From positions 23,968 through 87,967 of the forward strand of contig JAFQQM010000037.1 of the NCBI GenBank assembly GCA_017410585.1: a stretch of DNA of 64,000 bases. Reading direction: 5' to 3'. Shown here piece by piece: positions 7,701 to 16,023 of this stretch. Position numbers and translations under genes: made by a program. A model generated the notes under the pieces. The model had not been told where the DNA came from, ran no database searches, and saw nothing but the letters and a program-made list of their open reading frames with translations. Position 1 is the first letter of the stretch; each line of letters opens with the position of its first letter. Source of the stretch: Clostridia bacterium (GTDB taxonomy: Bacteria > Bacillota > Clostridia > Oscillospirales > Acutalibacteraceae).

Positions 7701-9136
7701 CGGGAAAACTCCTTTCGATCGGCGTTTAACGCCGCTTCTTGCTTTTTGATGGTCTTCCATTCACGGAGCATCAGCACCGATGCACAGCACAGTGCCGCAA
7801 AATCCGCGATGGGGCCTGCCGCGACAACGCCGTAGATCTTGTTTTCCGGCGCCAACAGCATCGGCAACAGCACGATGAGCGGTAGCAGGAACAGGATCTG
7901 GCGGGTCAGGGACAGGAAAGTACCCTTGATCGCTTTGCCGATGGCGGTAAAGAAGGTCGAGGTCATCGGTTGGATGAAATTGATAAAGGTAAACATCAGG
8001 TAGACGCGGAAATACATTACCGCAAAGCGGATATAACCTTCGCCTTCGTCCCCCTTGCTGAACAGGCTGATGATCGCTTCCGGCGCCAAGAGGAAGCACA
8101 GTTCGGCGATGATCGAGATGATCAACGCGCACAGGCAGGTCAACCGAAATACCTGCCGCACACGGGCGTATTGCTTGGCACCGTAGTTGAAACTGACGAT
8201 GGGTTGCATACCCTGCGCCAGACCGATGCAGATGGCAAAGAACAACTGCGCCACCTTGATGACGATGCCGGCGCAGGCAACCGGCGTATCCTCGCCGTAG
8301 ATCGACATAGCACCGTAGGTACCCAACGAGTTGTTGAGCACGATCTGCACCACCATCATGGCCAACTGATTGAAGAAGGAAGACATTCCGAGAGAGGAGA
8401 CGGTCCCCACCGCCCGCAGACGGGGCAGAAAATGCTTAAACTTGAGTTTGACCGTCTTGTAGCGGATGATGTAGACAGCGACCAAAACGGCCGAAAGGAT
8501 CTGGCCGATGACCGTCGCCCAGGCGGCGCCCGCCATCCCGAGGTCAAGCCCGAATCCGCCTTTGCTCACAAACCAAGCATCCAGAACGGTGTTGGTCACC
8601 GCACCGACGATATTGCAGATCATCGACATCTGCGGGCGTCCGTCTGCGCGGATCAGATGTGCACCGCCGACCGATAACACCAAAAACGGAAAACCGATGG
8701 CGGTGATCCCAACGTATTCCTTGGCGTAGGGCAGTACCGCCTCGGATGCGCCAAACAACCGAAGCATCGGTTCCAAGGCGAGGAGCGCCACACTGCCGAT
8801 CAGCAGACCGCCGAGAAACAGCATCGTAGCGGCGTTACCGACAAAATATGGGGCTTTGTCGTATTCTTTTCGCCCCATCGCCAGATTGAATGCCGCCGAA
8901 GCACCGATGCCGAGCAACAGCGCGATAGCGGTACAGGCATTCGCCAAGGGAAAAGCAATATTGGTGGCGGCGTTGCCTAATTCGCCGACGTTTTGGCCGA
9001 TAAAAAACTGGTCGACGATGTTGTAGATCGCCGATACCAGCATGGCCACAATGCTGGGGACCGCAAATTGCCGCAACAGTTGCGGCACCGGTTGACTGCC
9101 CAGCGGATTTTCATGATGGGGAATTGCCGAGTCCAT
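7697..9136 (-). CDS. MATE family multidrug/metabolite efflux transporter
   Basis: 479 residues, about 12 transmembrane helices in two six-helix halves. The opening NPLGSQPVPQLLRQFAVPSIVAMLVSAIYNIVDQFFIG is the typical N-terminal helix 1 of the DinF/NorM-like MATE proteins, and the second half repeats it (LSSLGMSSFFNQLAMMVVQIVLN). Exports drugs or metabolites driven by H+ or Na+; the substrate cannot be predicted. It has a good sigma-A promoter upstream and is followed by fprA with a 4-base overlap; the pairing of an efflux pump with an oxygen-detoxifying enzyme suggests a stress transcript. Confidence 0.92.
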   Translation of the reverse strand: MDSAIPHHENPLGSQPVPQLLRQFAVPSIVAMLVSAIYNIVDQFFIGQNVGELGNAATNIAFPLANACTAIALLLGIGASAAFNLAMGRKEYDKAPYFVGNAATMLFLGGLLIGSVALLALEPMLRLFGASEAVLPYAKEYVGITAIGFPFLVLSVGGAHLIRADGRPQMSMICNIVGAVTNTVLDAWFVSKGGFGLDLGMAGAAWATVIGQILSAVLVAVYIIRYKTVKLKFKHFLPRLRAVGTVSSLGMSSFFNQLAMMVVQIVLNNSLGTYGAMSIYGEDTPVACAGIVIKVAQLFFAICIGLAQGMQPIVSFNYGAKQYARVRQVFRLTCLCALIISIIAELCFLLAPEAIISLFSKGDEGEGYIRFAVMYFRVYLMFTFINFIQPMTSTFFTAIGKAIKGTFLSLTRQILFLLPLIVLLPMLLAPENKIYGVVAAGPIADFAALCCASVLMLREWKTIKKQEAALNADRKEFSR

Positions 9137-9171
9137 AATCTGATCGTTCCTCTTTTTGAGATTTCTACCCT

Positions 9172-9200
9172 ATTATACTCTTTTTCTGCAAAAATTTCAA
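9172..9200 (-). promoter_or_regulatory. Sigma-A promoter of the MATE-fprA transcript
   Basis: Read on the minus strand: TTGAAA (9200-9195), 17-base spacer, TATAAT (9177-9172), about 35 bases before the MATE start. Confidence 0.8.
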
Positions 9201-9385
9201 ATATCTCTCCGTACAAATTGATTGCATTCGGGGTCATAAATATAGCCGATTTGCCGAAGAGACTCTTGTATCAGCGTGCAGTTGCCGTCCGCACAGCAGC
9301 AGATCTCCTCAAAACTGTTGCCGCTGTCACGCAGGCGCATATTGATGATCGAGAGCAACATATACGGATCTTTCGGTAAATTCAT
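9197..9385 (-). CDS. DUF4250 domain protein
   Basis: 62 residues, start ATG 9385 with AAAGGAGAA 6 bases upstream. The opening MNLPKDPYMLLSIINMRLRD, a central acidic helix and the ending IGYIYDPECNQF match the small DUF4250 family of Firmicutes, for which I know no function. Slightly unusual is a CCC tract (EEICCCADGNC) in the middle, which would be metal- or redox-capable, although most family members I recall lack it. It is transcribed away from the M20 amidohydrolase gene from a shared divergent promoter region and its stop lies at the edge of the MATE promoter. Confidence 0.85.
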   Translation of the reverse strand: MNLPKDPYMLLSIINMRLRDSGNSFEEICCCADGNCTLIQESLRQIGYIYDPECNQFVRRDI

Positions 9386-9415
9386 AAAAAATTCTCCTTT
9401 TCGCCATCTTTTCTT

Positions 9416-9444
9416 ATTATACCATCTTTGTCAAGTGGTATAAT
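9416..9444. promoter_or_regulatory. Divergent extended -10 promoters forming an inverted repeat
   Basis: TGGTATAAT (extended -10) is present on the + strand at 9436-9444 in front of the amidohydrolase and, exactly mirrored, on the minus strand at 9424-9416 in front of the DUF4250 gene. The two 9-base arms are separated by 11 bases. No good -35 boxes are visible at 17-base spacing, which fits extended -10 promoters. The symmetry could also be an operator. Confidence 0.6.
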
Positions 9445-9462
9445 AACGATGAGGTGAAAAGA

Positions 9463-10647
9463 ATGAATTGGTTGAATGAAGCCGAAAAATGGACCGAACT
9501 GACCCCTTTACGCCGCCGCTTGCATCAGATGGCAGAGTGTGGTTTTGATCTGCCGCAGACCCGCCGCCTTGTGTGGGATGCGCTGGTCGGATTGGGATAC
9601 AAGCCGCAAGATTGCGGAAAGGCCGGCATCGTGGCGGAAGTCGGTGGGGGAGAACCGATCTTTTTGTTGCGTGCCGATATGGATGCGTTGCCTATTACCG
9701 AACAGAGCGGGCTGGAGTTTGCCGCTCAAAACGGTTGTATGCATGCCTGCGGACACGATATGCATACGGCGATGTTACTGGGGGCGGCTTACCTGCTGAA
9801 ACAAGCCGAAAGCGAACTGAAAGGCACGGTGCGGCTGATGTTTCAGCCGGCGGAGGAGTTGCTTACCGGTGCGGCCGATATGATAAAAAACGGCGTGTTG
9901 ACCGGTGTTTCGGCCGGTATGATGATACACGTGATGGCCGGTGTTCCGCTGAAAAGCGGTACGGTCGTGATCCCGCAAGGCGGTGTGGGCGCCCCTTCGG
10001 CTGATTTCTTCACGGTCACGGTGAATGGGAAGAGTTGCCATGGCTCCTCACCGCAAAACGGTGTGGATGCGTTGTCGGCGGCCGCCCGTATCGTTACGGC
10101 TTTGCAGGCGCTGGTGCCGTCCGAATTGCCTGCCGGAAGCGGTGCGGTGTTGTCGGTCGGCAGTTTTCATGCGGGGGAGGCCGCCAATGTCATTGCGGAC
10201 AAAGCGGAGTTGCGGGGAAGTCTGCGTGCTTTTTCGGATGAACACCGCGCTTTTTTGAAAGACCGCCTGTCGGCGGTCAGCGTACTGACCGCCTCAGCGG
10301 CCCGCGCCACCGCCTTGGTACACTTTGACGGCGGTTGTCCGTCCTTGCTCAACGACGAACACCTGACAGATTGGGTGCTTGGCAGCGCCCAAGCGTTGCT
10401 CGGTAAGCGGAAAGTGCTGTCTGCGGCAGAGTTTGGGGGCAGTTCCATACGCGGCGGATCGGAGGATTTCGCTTACGTCAGTCAAAAGATCCCCACCGTA
10501 ATGGTGGCGTTGTCCGCCGCTTCGCCGTCGATGCCGCATCCGTTGCATCACCCCGAGGTGATCTTTGATGAATCGGTGTTGCCGATCGGCTCGGCATTGC
10601 TGGCTTCCTCTGCCGCCGATTGGCTGAAACAACAAAACGGCTTGTGA
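9463..10647 (+). CDS. M20 family amidohydrolase / N-acyl-amino-acid deacylase
   Basis: 394 residues from ATG 9463 (GAGG at 9451-9454); GTG 9454 is an alternative that adds three residues. An M20D-type zinc peptidase/amidohydrolase: metal and catalytic motifs ADMDALPITE (near 72), CMHACGHDMHTAMLLGAA (near 97), QPAEE (near 130), a dimerisation domain with SCHGSSPQNGVDAL, and a C-terminal GGSEDFAYVSQKIPTVM and HHPEVIFDE. Members hydrolyse N-acetyl- or other acyl-amino acids or peptides (hippurate hydrolase, N-acetyl-diaminopimelate deacetylase). No signal peptide, so cytosolic. Monocistronic, ended by a bidirectional terminator. Confidence 0.9.
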   Translation: MNWLNEAEKWTELTPLRRRLHQMAECGFDLPQTRRLVWDALVGLGYKPQDCGKAGIVAEVGGGEPIFLLRADMDALPITEQSGLEFAAQNGCMHACGHDMHTAMLLGAAYLLKQAESELKGTVRLMFQPAEELLTGAADMIKNGVLTGVSAGMMIHVMAGVPLKSGTVVIPQGGVGAPSADFFTVTVNGKSCHGSSPQNGVDALSAAARIVTALQALVPSELPAGSGAVLSVGSFHAGEAANVIADKAELRGSLRAFSDEHRAFLKDRLSAVSVLTASAARATALVHFDGGCPSLLNDEHLTDWVLGSAQALLGKRKVLSAAEFGGSSIRGGSEDFAYVSQKIPTVMVALSAASPSMPHPLHHPEVIFDESVLPIGSALLASSAADWLKQQNGL

Positions 10648-10667
10648 GTGCTCTCACAAGCCGTTTT
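10634..10667. terminator. Bidirectional terminator between the amidohydrolase and uxaA
   Basis: Perfect 15-base stem (10634-10648 with 10653-10667), loop TGCT. The left arm includes the amidohydrolase stop codon. T-runs in both directions. Confidence 0.92.
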
Positions 10668-10670
10668 GTG

Positions 10671-12107
10671 TTATAACGTGACGCCGGTTTTGAAAATGGC
10701 AATGTCACGGTATCCGTTTTGTTCGGTCTTGGTGGTGATCTCACCGCTTGCCAACGCCAAAATATAGGCATACAACTCGTCGGTCAGCAGGTCTAACGAC
10801 ATTCCGTCCACCATCCGGCCGGCATCAAAGTCGATCCAATTGCCTTTTTTGGCAAATAGGGGGGAGTTTGTGGAGATTTTCACGGTCGGCACGGGACACC
10901 CAAACGGTGTTCCGCGGCCGGTGGTAAACAAAATGAGGTTAGCACCGCTGGCAGCCAGCGCCGTAGCGGCTACCAAGTCGTTGCCGGGACCGTTTAAAAG
11001 TGACAAGCCTTTTTTCTTTACACGCTCACCGTAGGATAGTACGTCCACGACCGGTGCGCTACCACCCTTGCAAACACAGCCGAGCGACTTTTCTTCCAAC
11101 GTGGTGATACCGCCGTCCTTATTGCCGGGGGACGGGTTCTCATAGCAGGGTAGATTATGGGAAATATAGTAGTTCTTAAAATCGTTTAACATCGTGGCCG
11201 CCTGCGTGAAGATGCCTTCATCCACACAGCGCTCCAACAGCACCGTTTCGGCGCCGAACATCTCCGGCACTTCGGTGAGCATCGCACTGCCACCTTCGGC
11301 AATCAACCGATCGGTGATGCGCCCGACCAATGGGTTGGCGGTGATGCCGGACAATCCGTCCGATCCACCGCATTTCATTCCCAAAACCAGTTTTTCTGCG
11401 GGTTGCGGGGTACGCTTGTCCTGTTGCATAACGCTCATCAATTCGTCGATCAGACGTAGCGCTTCGGTTTCTTCGTCTTCAAATTGCTGGCATTCCATAA
11501 AGCGTACGCGCTTCGTGTCGTACTCTCCGAGCATCGGCCGTAGATTTTCCAGACGGTTGTTTTCGCAACCGAGTCCCAGCACCAACACACCGCCGGCGTT
11601 GGGGTTGTGCAACAGACCGCTGAGCAGTTTTTGGGTGTTTTCGTGATCCTCTCCTAGTTGCGAACAACCGTAAGGATGGGGGAAGGCGTAGATGCCACTG
11701 CATCCGCTTTGAAGCGAGAACGAGTAAAGTTCACTCGCTTTACAAGCGATACGTTCAGCCGTTTTGGCAACACAGCCGACGGTGGGCAAGATCCACAGTT
11801 CATTACGAATACCTACCCCCGAATCTTCCCTTTCAAAACCCAAAAAACTGCCCCCGATTTTTGGTTCGAGCGTGCAAGGAATGGGATCGTAGGCGTAATC
11901 CTCTACCGTTTCCAGACCGGTCTTTAAATTGTGACTGTGCACCCATTCGCCGGCGGCGATATCTTGCGTCGCCACACCGATGGAATGCCCGTATTTGATG
12001 ACTTTTTCGCCGGCGGCAATGGGACAAGCGGCCAGTTTGTGCCCGCGCTTGTCTCCCTCCAGCATCACCTCGACGTTGTCGTTTGTTGCGATCCGTATCG
12101 TTTTCAT
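10671..12107 (-). CDS. uxaA: Altronate dehydratase
   Basis: 478 residues. Converts D-altronate to 2-keto-3-deoxygluconate in D-galacturonate catabolism, in the cytosol. The N-terminal SAF-like domain (about 1-80) and the large iron-dependent dehydratase domain are both present; conserved segments are GFEREDSGVGIRNELWILPTVGCV, GLGCENN, LGMKCGGSDGLSGITANPLVG and FTTGRGTPFGCPVPTVK. Its ATG overlaps the uxaB stop by 4 bases (12104-12107), so it is the second gene of a uxaB-uxaA operon. No kdgK/kdgA genes or isomerase uxaC are in the window; they must be elsewhere. Confidence 0.96.
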   Translation of the reverse strand: MKTIRIATNDNVEVMLEGDKRGHKLAACPIAAGEKVIKYGHSIGVATQDIAAGEWVHSHNLKTGLETVEDYAYDPIPCTLEPKIGGSFLGFEREDSGVGIRNELWILPTVGCVAKTAERIACKASELYSFSLQSGCSGIYAFPHPYGCSQLGEDHENTQKLLSGLLHNPNAGGVLVLGLGCENNRLENLRPMLGEYDTKRVRFMECQQFEDEETEALRLIDELMSVMQQDKRTPQPAEKLVLGMKCGGSDGLSGITANPLVGRITDRLIAEGGSAMLTEVPEMFGAETVLLERCVDEGIFTQAATMLNDFKNYYISHNLPCYENPSPGNKDGGITTLEEKSLGCVCKGGSAPVVDVLSYGERVKKKGLSLLNGPGNDLVAATALAASGANLILFTTGRGTPFGCPVPTVKISTNSPLFAKKGNWIDFDAGRMVDGMSLDLLTDELYAYILALASGEITTKTEQNGYRDIAIFKTGVTL

Positions 12108-13537
12108 TGTACCTTCTCCATCGCCTTGTAGGCACCGTCAGTCAAAATGCTTTCCAAATAGCCGGCAACCGTCTCCACAAACCCGTCGATTTGGGATAGA
12201 TCTTCGCCCCAGAAATCGGCGTTCTTTGCTACTGTCAAAACGGTATTTTCCGCGCTGTTATGCGCTTTTCTTACATTTTCAAAAAAGGTCAGAACGGCTT
12301 GGTCATCCTGCAACGGATACGCTTCGTGACCGTTGATCTCGCCCCCCAGATAGAAGGCGATCAACGCCGCAAAGGAGAAGGTCAACCCCTGCGGGAGTTT
12401 GCCGGTCTTGGCCAGCGAATCTTTGAAACTGCCGAGACAACGCGCCTTCCATTTCGAGACCGAATTCAGCGAGATGGACAGCAATTTGTGGTCAATAAAC
12501 GGATTGGCAAACCGCTCAAACACTGCCGCCGCAAACGCTTCGGAATCGGTTGCGCCTGCCGGCAATGCCGGAATGACTTCATCGAAGACCACTTTCCGCA
12601 TAAAACCGGCAATGATCGGGTCTTCCATACACTCGCGAACGATGTCTTTGCCGGCCAAGAATGCCGCTAACACGGTGGAAGTATGTGCGCCGTTTAAGAT
12701 ACGCACCTTCCGCTCGCGGTAAGGGCGCTGATCGTCGGTGAAGATGACCGGCAATCCCGCTTTGTCCAGTGGCAACTCGTTGCGGATATCCTGCTTACTC
12801 TCGATGACCCACAACGCAAACGGCTCACCGACATCCAACAATGCATCCTCATAACCGAGTTTTTCGCAGATGGCCGCGGCTTCTTTCGGGTAACCGGTCA
12901 CGATACGATCGACCAGCGTGGAGCAGAAAATACAGGTTTCGTTGACCCAGTCGATAAACGTCTGCGGTAACTGCCAGACCGCCGCCAACGCCAATACGCA
13001 TTCTTTCAGTTTGCCGCCGTTGTTTTCGATCAACTCCACCGGCAGTAAGATCAATCCCTTGTCGGCGGCGCCGCCGAAGGCGTTGTACCGCGCATAGAGG
13101 AACTTGGTCAGTTTTCCGGGATAGGTTTCGGGAAGCCCGTTGAAATGGTCGTTTTCATCCAACACAATGCCTGCCTCGGTGGTATTGGAGACCACAAACC
13201 GCAGGGTCTCCAGTTCGGCCAACGCCATATAGCGGTCGTAGTCCTCTTCCGCGTCTATCACCTCGGCAACCGACGTGATGATGCGACTGCTGTCTACGAC
13301 CTCGCCGTTTTCCTTGCCGCGCAGTACGACGGTATAGAGGTTATCCTGCTTGTCAAATCGATCCAGACTGCCGTAACGGATCGGCTTGACGATGGCAACA
13401 CGCCCGTCAAACATCCCTTTTTCGTTGGCAATGTCGATCATTTGATCCACAAATGCCCGCAAGAAATTCCCCTCGCCGTATTGCAAAACGCGGATGGGGG
13501 CGTTTGAGCGTTTATGGACCGCTTCCTGAATTTTCAT
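12104..13537 (-). CDS. uxaB: Tagaturonate reductase (altronate oxidoreductase)
   Basis: 477 residues from ATG 13537, with GGGAGGT 7 bases upstream (13544-13551). NADH-dependent reduction of D-tagaturonate to D-altronate. Features: PIRVLQYGEGNFLRAFVDQMID near the N-terminus (Rossmann start), FVVSNTTEAGI, and the helical C-terminal mannitol-dehydrogenase-type domain with RKVRILNGAHTSTVL, the catalytic Lys-x5-N-x3-H type motif. First gene of uxaB-uxaA, under a putative promoter at 13569. The upstream AraC gene is separated by a terminator, so it may regulate but is not in the operon. Confidence 0.95.
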   Translation of the reverse strand: MKIQEAVHKRSNAPIRVLQYGEGNFLRAFVDQMIDIANEKGMFDGRVAIVKPIRYGSLDRFDKQDNLYTVVLRGKENGEVVDSSRIITSVAEVIDAEEDYDRYMALAELETLRFVVSNTTEAGIVLDENDHFNGLPETYPGKLTKFLYARYNAFGGAADKGLILLPVELIENNGGKLKECVLALAAVWQLPQTFIDWVNETCIFCSTLVDRIVTGYPKEAAAICEKLGYEDALLDVGEPFALWVIESKQDIRNELPLDKAGLPVIFTDDQRPYRERKVRILNGAHTSTVLAAFLAGKDIVRECMEDPIIAGFMRKVVFDEVIPALPAGATDSEAFAAAVFERFANPFIDHKLLSISLNSVSKWKARCLGSFKDSLAKTGKLPQGLTFSFAALIAFYLGGEINGHEAYPLQDDQAVLTFFENVRKAHNSAENTVLTVAKNADFWGEDLSQIDGFVETVAGYLESILTDGAYKAMEKVQ

Positions 13538-13568
13538 GGCGCAGACCTCCCTGCTGATTGATAGTTCC

Positions 13569-13597
13569 ATTATAGAAAACTACGGTATCAAAAGTCC
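13569..13597 (-). promoter_or_regulatory. Putative promoter of uxaBA
   Basis: A perfect TATAAT on the minus strand (13574-13569) lies about 32 bases before the uxaB start. The -35 position at 17 bases (GGACTT) is weak, consistent with a promoter that needs an activator such as the neighbouring AraC proteins. Confidence 0.5.
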
Positions 13598-13660
13598 ATC
13601 CTTACCGGAAAACCGTGAAAGAATTGCAATGTATTCCGCAATTTTAGCAAACTTTTTGCA

Positions 13661-13694
13661 AAAAAATAACTCGTCTGTGACGAGTTATTTTTTT
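13661..13694. terminator. Terminator of the first araC-type gene
   Basis: AAAAAATAACTCG / CGAGTTATTTTTT arms (13661-13673 with 13681-13693), loop of 7, T-run in both directions. The stop codon of the araC-type gene lies inside the stem. Confidence 0.85.
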
Positions 13695-14524
13695 TGTTTG
13701 CGATGTAATTTTTGATATTGCTTCGGAGTTAGCCCGTATTGCTCCTTAAACATACGTGAAAAATAACTGAGACAGGAGAGATGCACCATATTGGCGACGG
13801 CGGAAATCTGATAATCCTCGGTCTCCAGCATCCGTGCGGCGTATTCCATCCGTTTCATATTGCGGTATTCCACGATGGTCATTCCGGTCTTTTTCTTAAA
13901 ATGGTAGATGAGGGTGGATTGTGAAACGGGATAATGTGTGTAGATATTGGTAATATCGTCTCCCAACAGCAGGTAGTTATCAATACGCAGGCGCAGATCC
14001 CGCACGTATTGATCCACGCCGAAATGATCGCCGGTAGGCAAAGGATATTGAATGGCAAACATTAAGGCGGAAAGCAACTGTTCGGCAATCGGGATTTTAT
14101 CCGGTGCATAGCAACGGGCAAAGGCACTGCCGAGCAGTGACAGATAGGCTGTTTGCGCGCCGGATAATTTCACCTGCAGGCGAGGATTGTCCGTAAACAT
14201 CGAGTAATCATCCATGTGTCGCTGACAATAGGTGAGAAAATCGGTGTCTTTGATAATAAAGGCATAGTGCGAACTGTCCGGCTCGTTGCCGACGATCAGA
14301 TGGTATTCGTTCGGGCGCACGAAAAGGAGATCTCCGACGACGAGCGTTTCTTCCTCTCCGTTAAAATTATGATAAAAGGTACCGGAGGAGATAAACACAA
14401 ATTCATAAAAATCTGTATGGCAGTGGTACTGCTTGTCGTCGTAGGTTGAGAAAAGACAAAAGTAGGGAAGTTCACCAAACCAGCACTGAGACCGGAAGGT
14501 TTTTTCATGTTTGACCAGTTCCAT
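13685..14524 (-). CDS. AraC family transcriptional regulator (1)
   Basis: 279 residues. N-terminal cupin-type sensor domain with HCHTDFYEFVFISSG and a VRPNEYH segment, as in sugar-responsive AraC/XylS proteins, then two C-terminal helix-turn-helix motifs: ISQSTLIYHFKKKTG-like (VSQSTLIYHFKKKTG) and ISAVANMVHLSCLSYFSRMFKEQYGLTP. Start ATG 14524 has AAGGAGGG upstream. It has a perfect sigma-A promoter and its own terminator. It lies upstream of uxaBA on the same strand, so a uronic acid pathway activator is a reasonable guess. It is a clear paralogue of the second AraC-type gene. Confidence 0.9.
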   Translation of the reverse strand: MELVKHEKTFRSQCWFGELPYFCLFSTYDDKQYHCHTDFYEFVFISSGTFYHNFNGEEETLVVGDLLFVRPNEYHLIVGNEPDSSHYAFIIKDTDFLTYCQRHMDDYSMFTDNPRLQVKLSGAQTAYLSLLGSAFARCYAPDKIPIAEQLLSALMFAIQYPLPTGDHFGVDQYVRDLRLRIDNYLLLGDDITNIYTHYPVSQSTLIYHFKKKTGMTIVEYRNMKRMEYAARMLETEDYQISAVANMVHLSCLSYFSRMFKEQYGLTPKQYQKLHRKQKK

Positions 14525-14555
14525 TTTTCGCCCTCCTTTTTGCTACTCTGTTATG

Positions 14556-14584
14556 ATTATACGATGCTTTTTATGTTCTGTCAA
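14556..14584 (-). promoter_or_regulatory. Consensus sigma-A promoter of araC-type gene 1
   Basis: Minus strand TTGACA (14584-14579), 17-base spacer, TATAAT (14561-14556). Both hexamers match the consensus perfectly. Confidence 0.9.
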
Positions 14585-14683
14585 TAAAAATGTCCTAAAA
14601 TTTTTCTGCTTACAAAGGGGTGTAAAGACGGGGGGAATAACCGTTTTTTGGTTGATAAGACGAAAAAATGCCGAAATAACAGT

Positions 14684-14725
14684 AAAAAAATTGACGCGTT
14701 GTCCCTATGTGCGGCATCGCGTCAA
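14684..14725 (-). terminator. Probable terminator of araC-type gene 2
   Basis: An 8-base stem (14718-14725 with 14691-14698 on the minus strand), a 19-base loop and then seven Ts (minus strand 14690-14684), about 75 bases past the araC-type gene 2 stop. The large loop makes it a weaker candidate. The rest of the 14525-14800 interval is AT-rich and holds only the promoter of gene 1. Confidence 0.5.
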
Positions 14726-14800
14726 TGAAAGTTTATAAATTTATATCAATTTCTCGTAAATATATTGCAGAAAAAATAAAACAAAGGGTGTATAATGGTA

Positions 14801-15715
14801 TCAAGGTTGGTACTTGTTTGCATAAGAAGTACCGTAATCGGTGATACTTTTTTCTTGCTTAACGCGTGGATTGATGCTCTGTTTCTGATAATCGCTCGGC
14901 AAAATACCGTAATGCTCTTTAAACTTTTTCGAGAAATACGAGATCGAGGATATTCCGACGGCGGTGGCCACTTCGGATACACTGCAGAAGTACACGTCCA
15001 GCATGCGGGCGGCGTATTCCATCCGCTTGAGATGACGGTACTGCACGATGGAATAGCCGGTGTATTTTTTAAATTGATTGATCAGTGTTGATTGCGAAAG
15101 CGGATACGATTGATAGATGGCGGATACGTCGGCGGTCAAATAGTCGAAGGCATCGAAATGGTACACCATATCTTTGATGTACTTATTGGTGTCATCGTCT
15201 TCCTCACGGACGTTTTTGGTGTGAGGTTGCAAGAACGTGCAATACAAGGCGTTATAGAGGAACAACCGGAACAACTCGGTGTGATCGGTTCCCGGTGTGA
15301 GGATGATGCGGTCAAATACGGCCGTTAGATATTCGGCGTTTTCGTGCGAGAGGTTTACTTCGACGTACGGTGTTTTGGTCATTTCGGGATGCTCGGCAAA
15401 ATGTTGCCGGCAGTAATCTTCGAAAAATTCCTTGGTAGCAATAAACGAAAAATGCAGGCTTTCCGGCTCGCCGACGTACATACCGTGAGTTTGTCCGCAC
15501 CCGAAGAAGATCAGCGTATTTTTCCGCAAAACGCGGCGCTTGCCGCCGTATTCGTTGATCCAACTGCCTCTGGTGACCAACGAGAACTCATAAAAATCGG
15601 TGTGCTTGTGTGTTGGAGAATCGAGTGGCGGGGCGTACAGATAGCGGCAGTTATCTTCATCGCAAAGATAATGTCCGGCAAACGGTCGTTCCTCTACGTG
15701 TTGATCGTGGGGCAT
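14801..15715 (-). CDS. AraC family transcriptional regulator (2), divergent from the cohesin cluster
   Basis: 304 residues from ATG 15715, with AAAGGAGT 7 bases upstream; the reading frame extends upstream but over the promoter. N-terminal cupin-like domain (HKHTDFYEFSLVTRGSW, CGQTHGMYVG) and C-terminal double HTH (LSQSTLINQFKKYTGYSIVQYR; VGISSISYFSKKFKEHYGILP). The same architecture and many shared positions as the adjacent AraC-type gene indicate tandem duplication. It is transcribed away from the large cohesin/dockerin cluster through a 308-base intergenic region, the usual position of a cluster activator. Confidence 0.9.
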   Translation of the reverse strand: MPHDQHVEERPFAGHYLCDEDNCRYLYAPPLDSPTHKHTDFYEFSLVTRGSWINEYGGKRRVLRKNTLIFFGCGQTHGMYVGEPESLHFSFIATKEFFEDYCRQHFAEHPEMTKTPYVEVNLSHENAEYLTAVFDRIILTPGTDHTELFRLFLYNALYCTFLQPHTKNVREEDDDTNKYIKDMVYHFDAFDYLTADVSAIYQSYPLSQSTLINQFKKYTGYSIVQYRHLKRMEYAARMLDVYFCSVSEVATAVGISSISYFSKKFKEHYGILPSDYQKQSINPRVKQEKSITDYGTSYANKYQP

Positions 15716-15740
15716 AAGGCACACTCCTTTCGTCAAGGGC

Positions 15741-15769
15741 ATTATACAGCAAACATAAATTTGTGTCAA
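15741..15769 (-). promoter_or_regulatory. Consensus sigma-A promoter of araC-type gene 2
   Basis: Minus strand TTGACA (15769-15764), 17-base spacer, TATAAT (15746-15741): a perfect match, as for araC-type gene 1. Confidence 0.9.
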
Positions 15770-15889
15770 TCATCACTTTCTGATCGGATCGTCGATTGGT
15801 AAAAAGCACCAAAAATAAACGTTCGAGTTATGTAAAATGAACTTATCGAGCAAAATTATCTCAAAAAAAGATGCTCAAAAGTGGAAAAG

Positions 15890-15918
15890 TTCATAAAAAA
15901 ATGTTAATTTCCATAAAA
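15890..15918 (+). promoter_or_regulatory. Candidate AraC-type operator (20-bp spaced direct repeat)
   Basis: TTCATAAAA (15890-15898) and TCCATAAAA (15910-15918) are direct repeats exactly 20 bases apart, two helical turns, and end about 27 bases before the extended -10 of the cohesin gene. This geometry is typical for dimeric AraC-type activators acting at the -35 region. The core is AT-rich and could occur by chance. Confidence 0.35.
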
Positions 15919-15944
15919 GTTTGTTAGCAATCGCATAACAGAGA

Positions 15945-15967
15945 TGTTATAATAAAATTGTTATAAT
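15945..15967 (+). promoter_or_regulatory. Tandem extended -10 elements in front of the cohesin gene
   Basis: TGTTATAAT occurs twice, at 15945-15953 and 15959-15967, 14 bases apart. Neither has a recognisable -35 box, which suggests activator dependence. The start codon follows 57 bases after the second copy. The rest of the 15716-16023 interval is AT-rich with no ORF. Confidence 0.55.
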
Positions 15968-16023
15968 GGGTGTATACCCTAAAAATAGCGTTTCTATTTT
16001 CTATTTTAGAGGAGGAATACATA

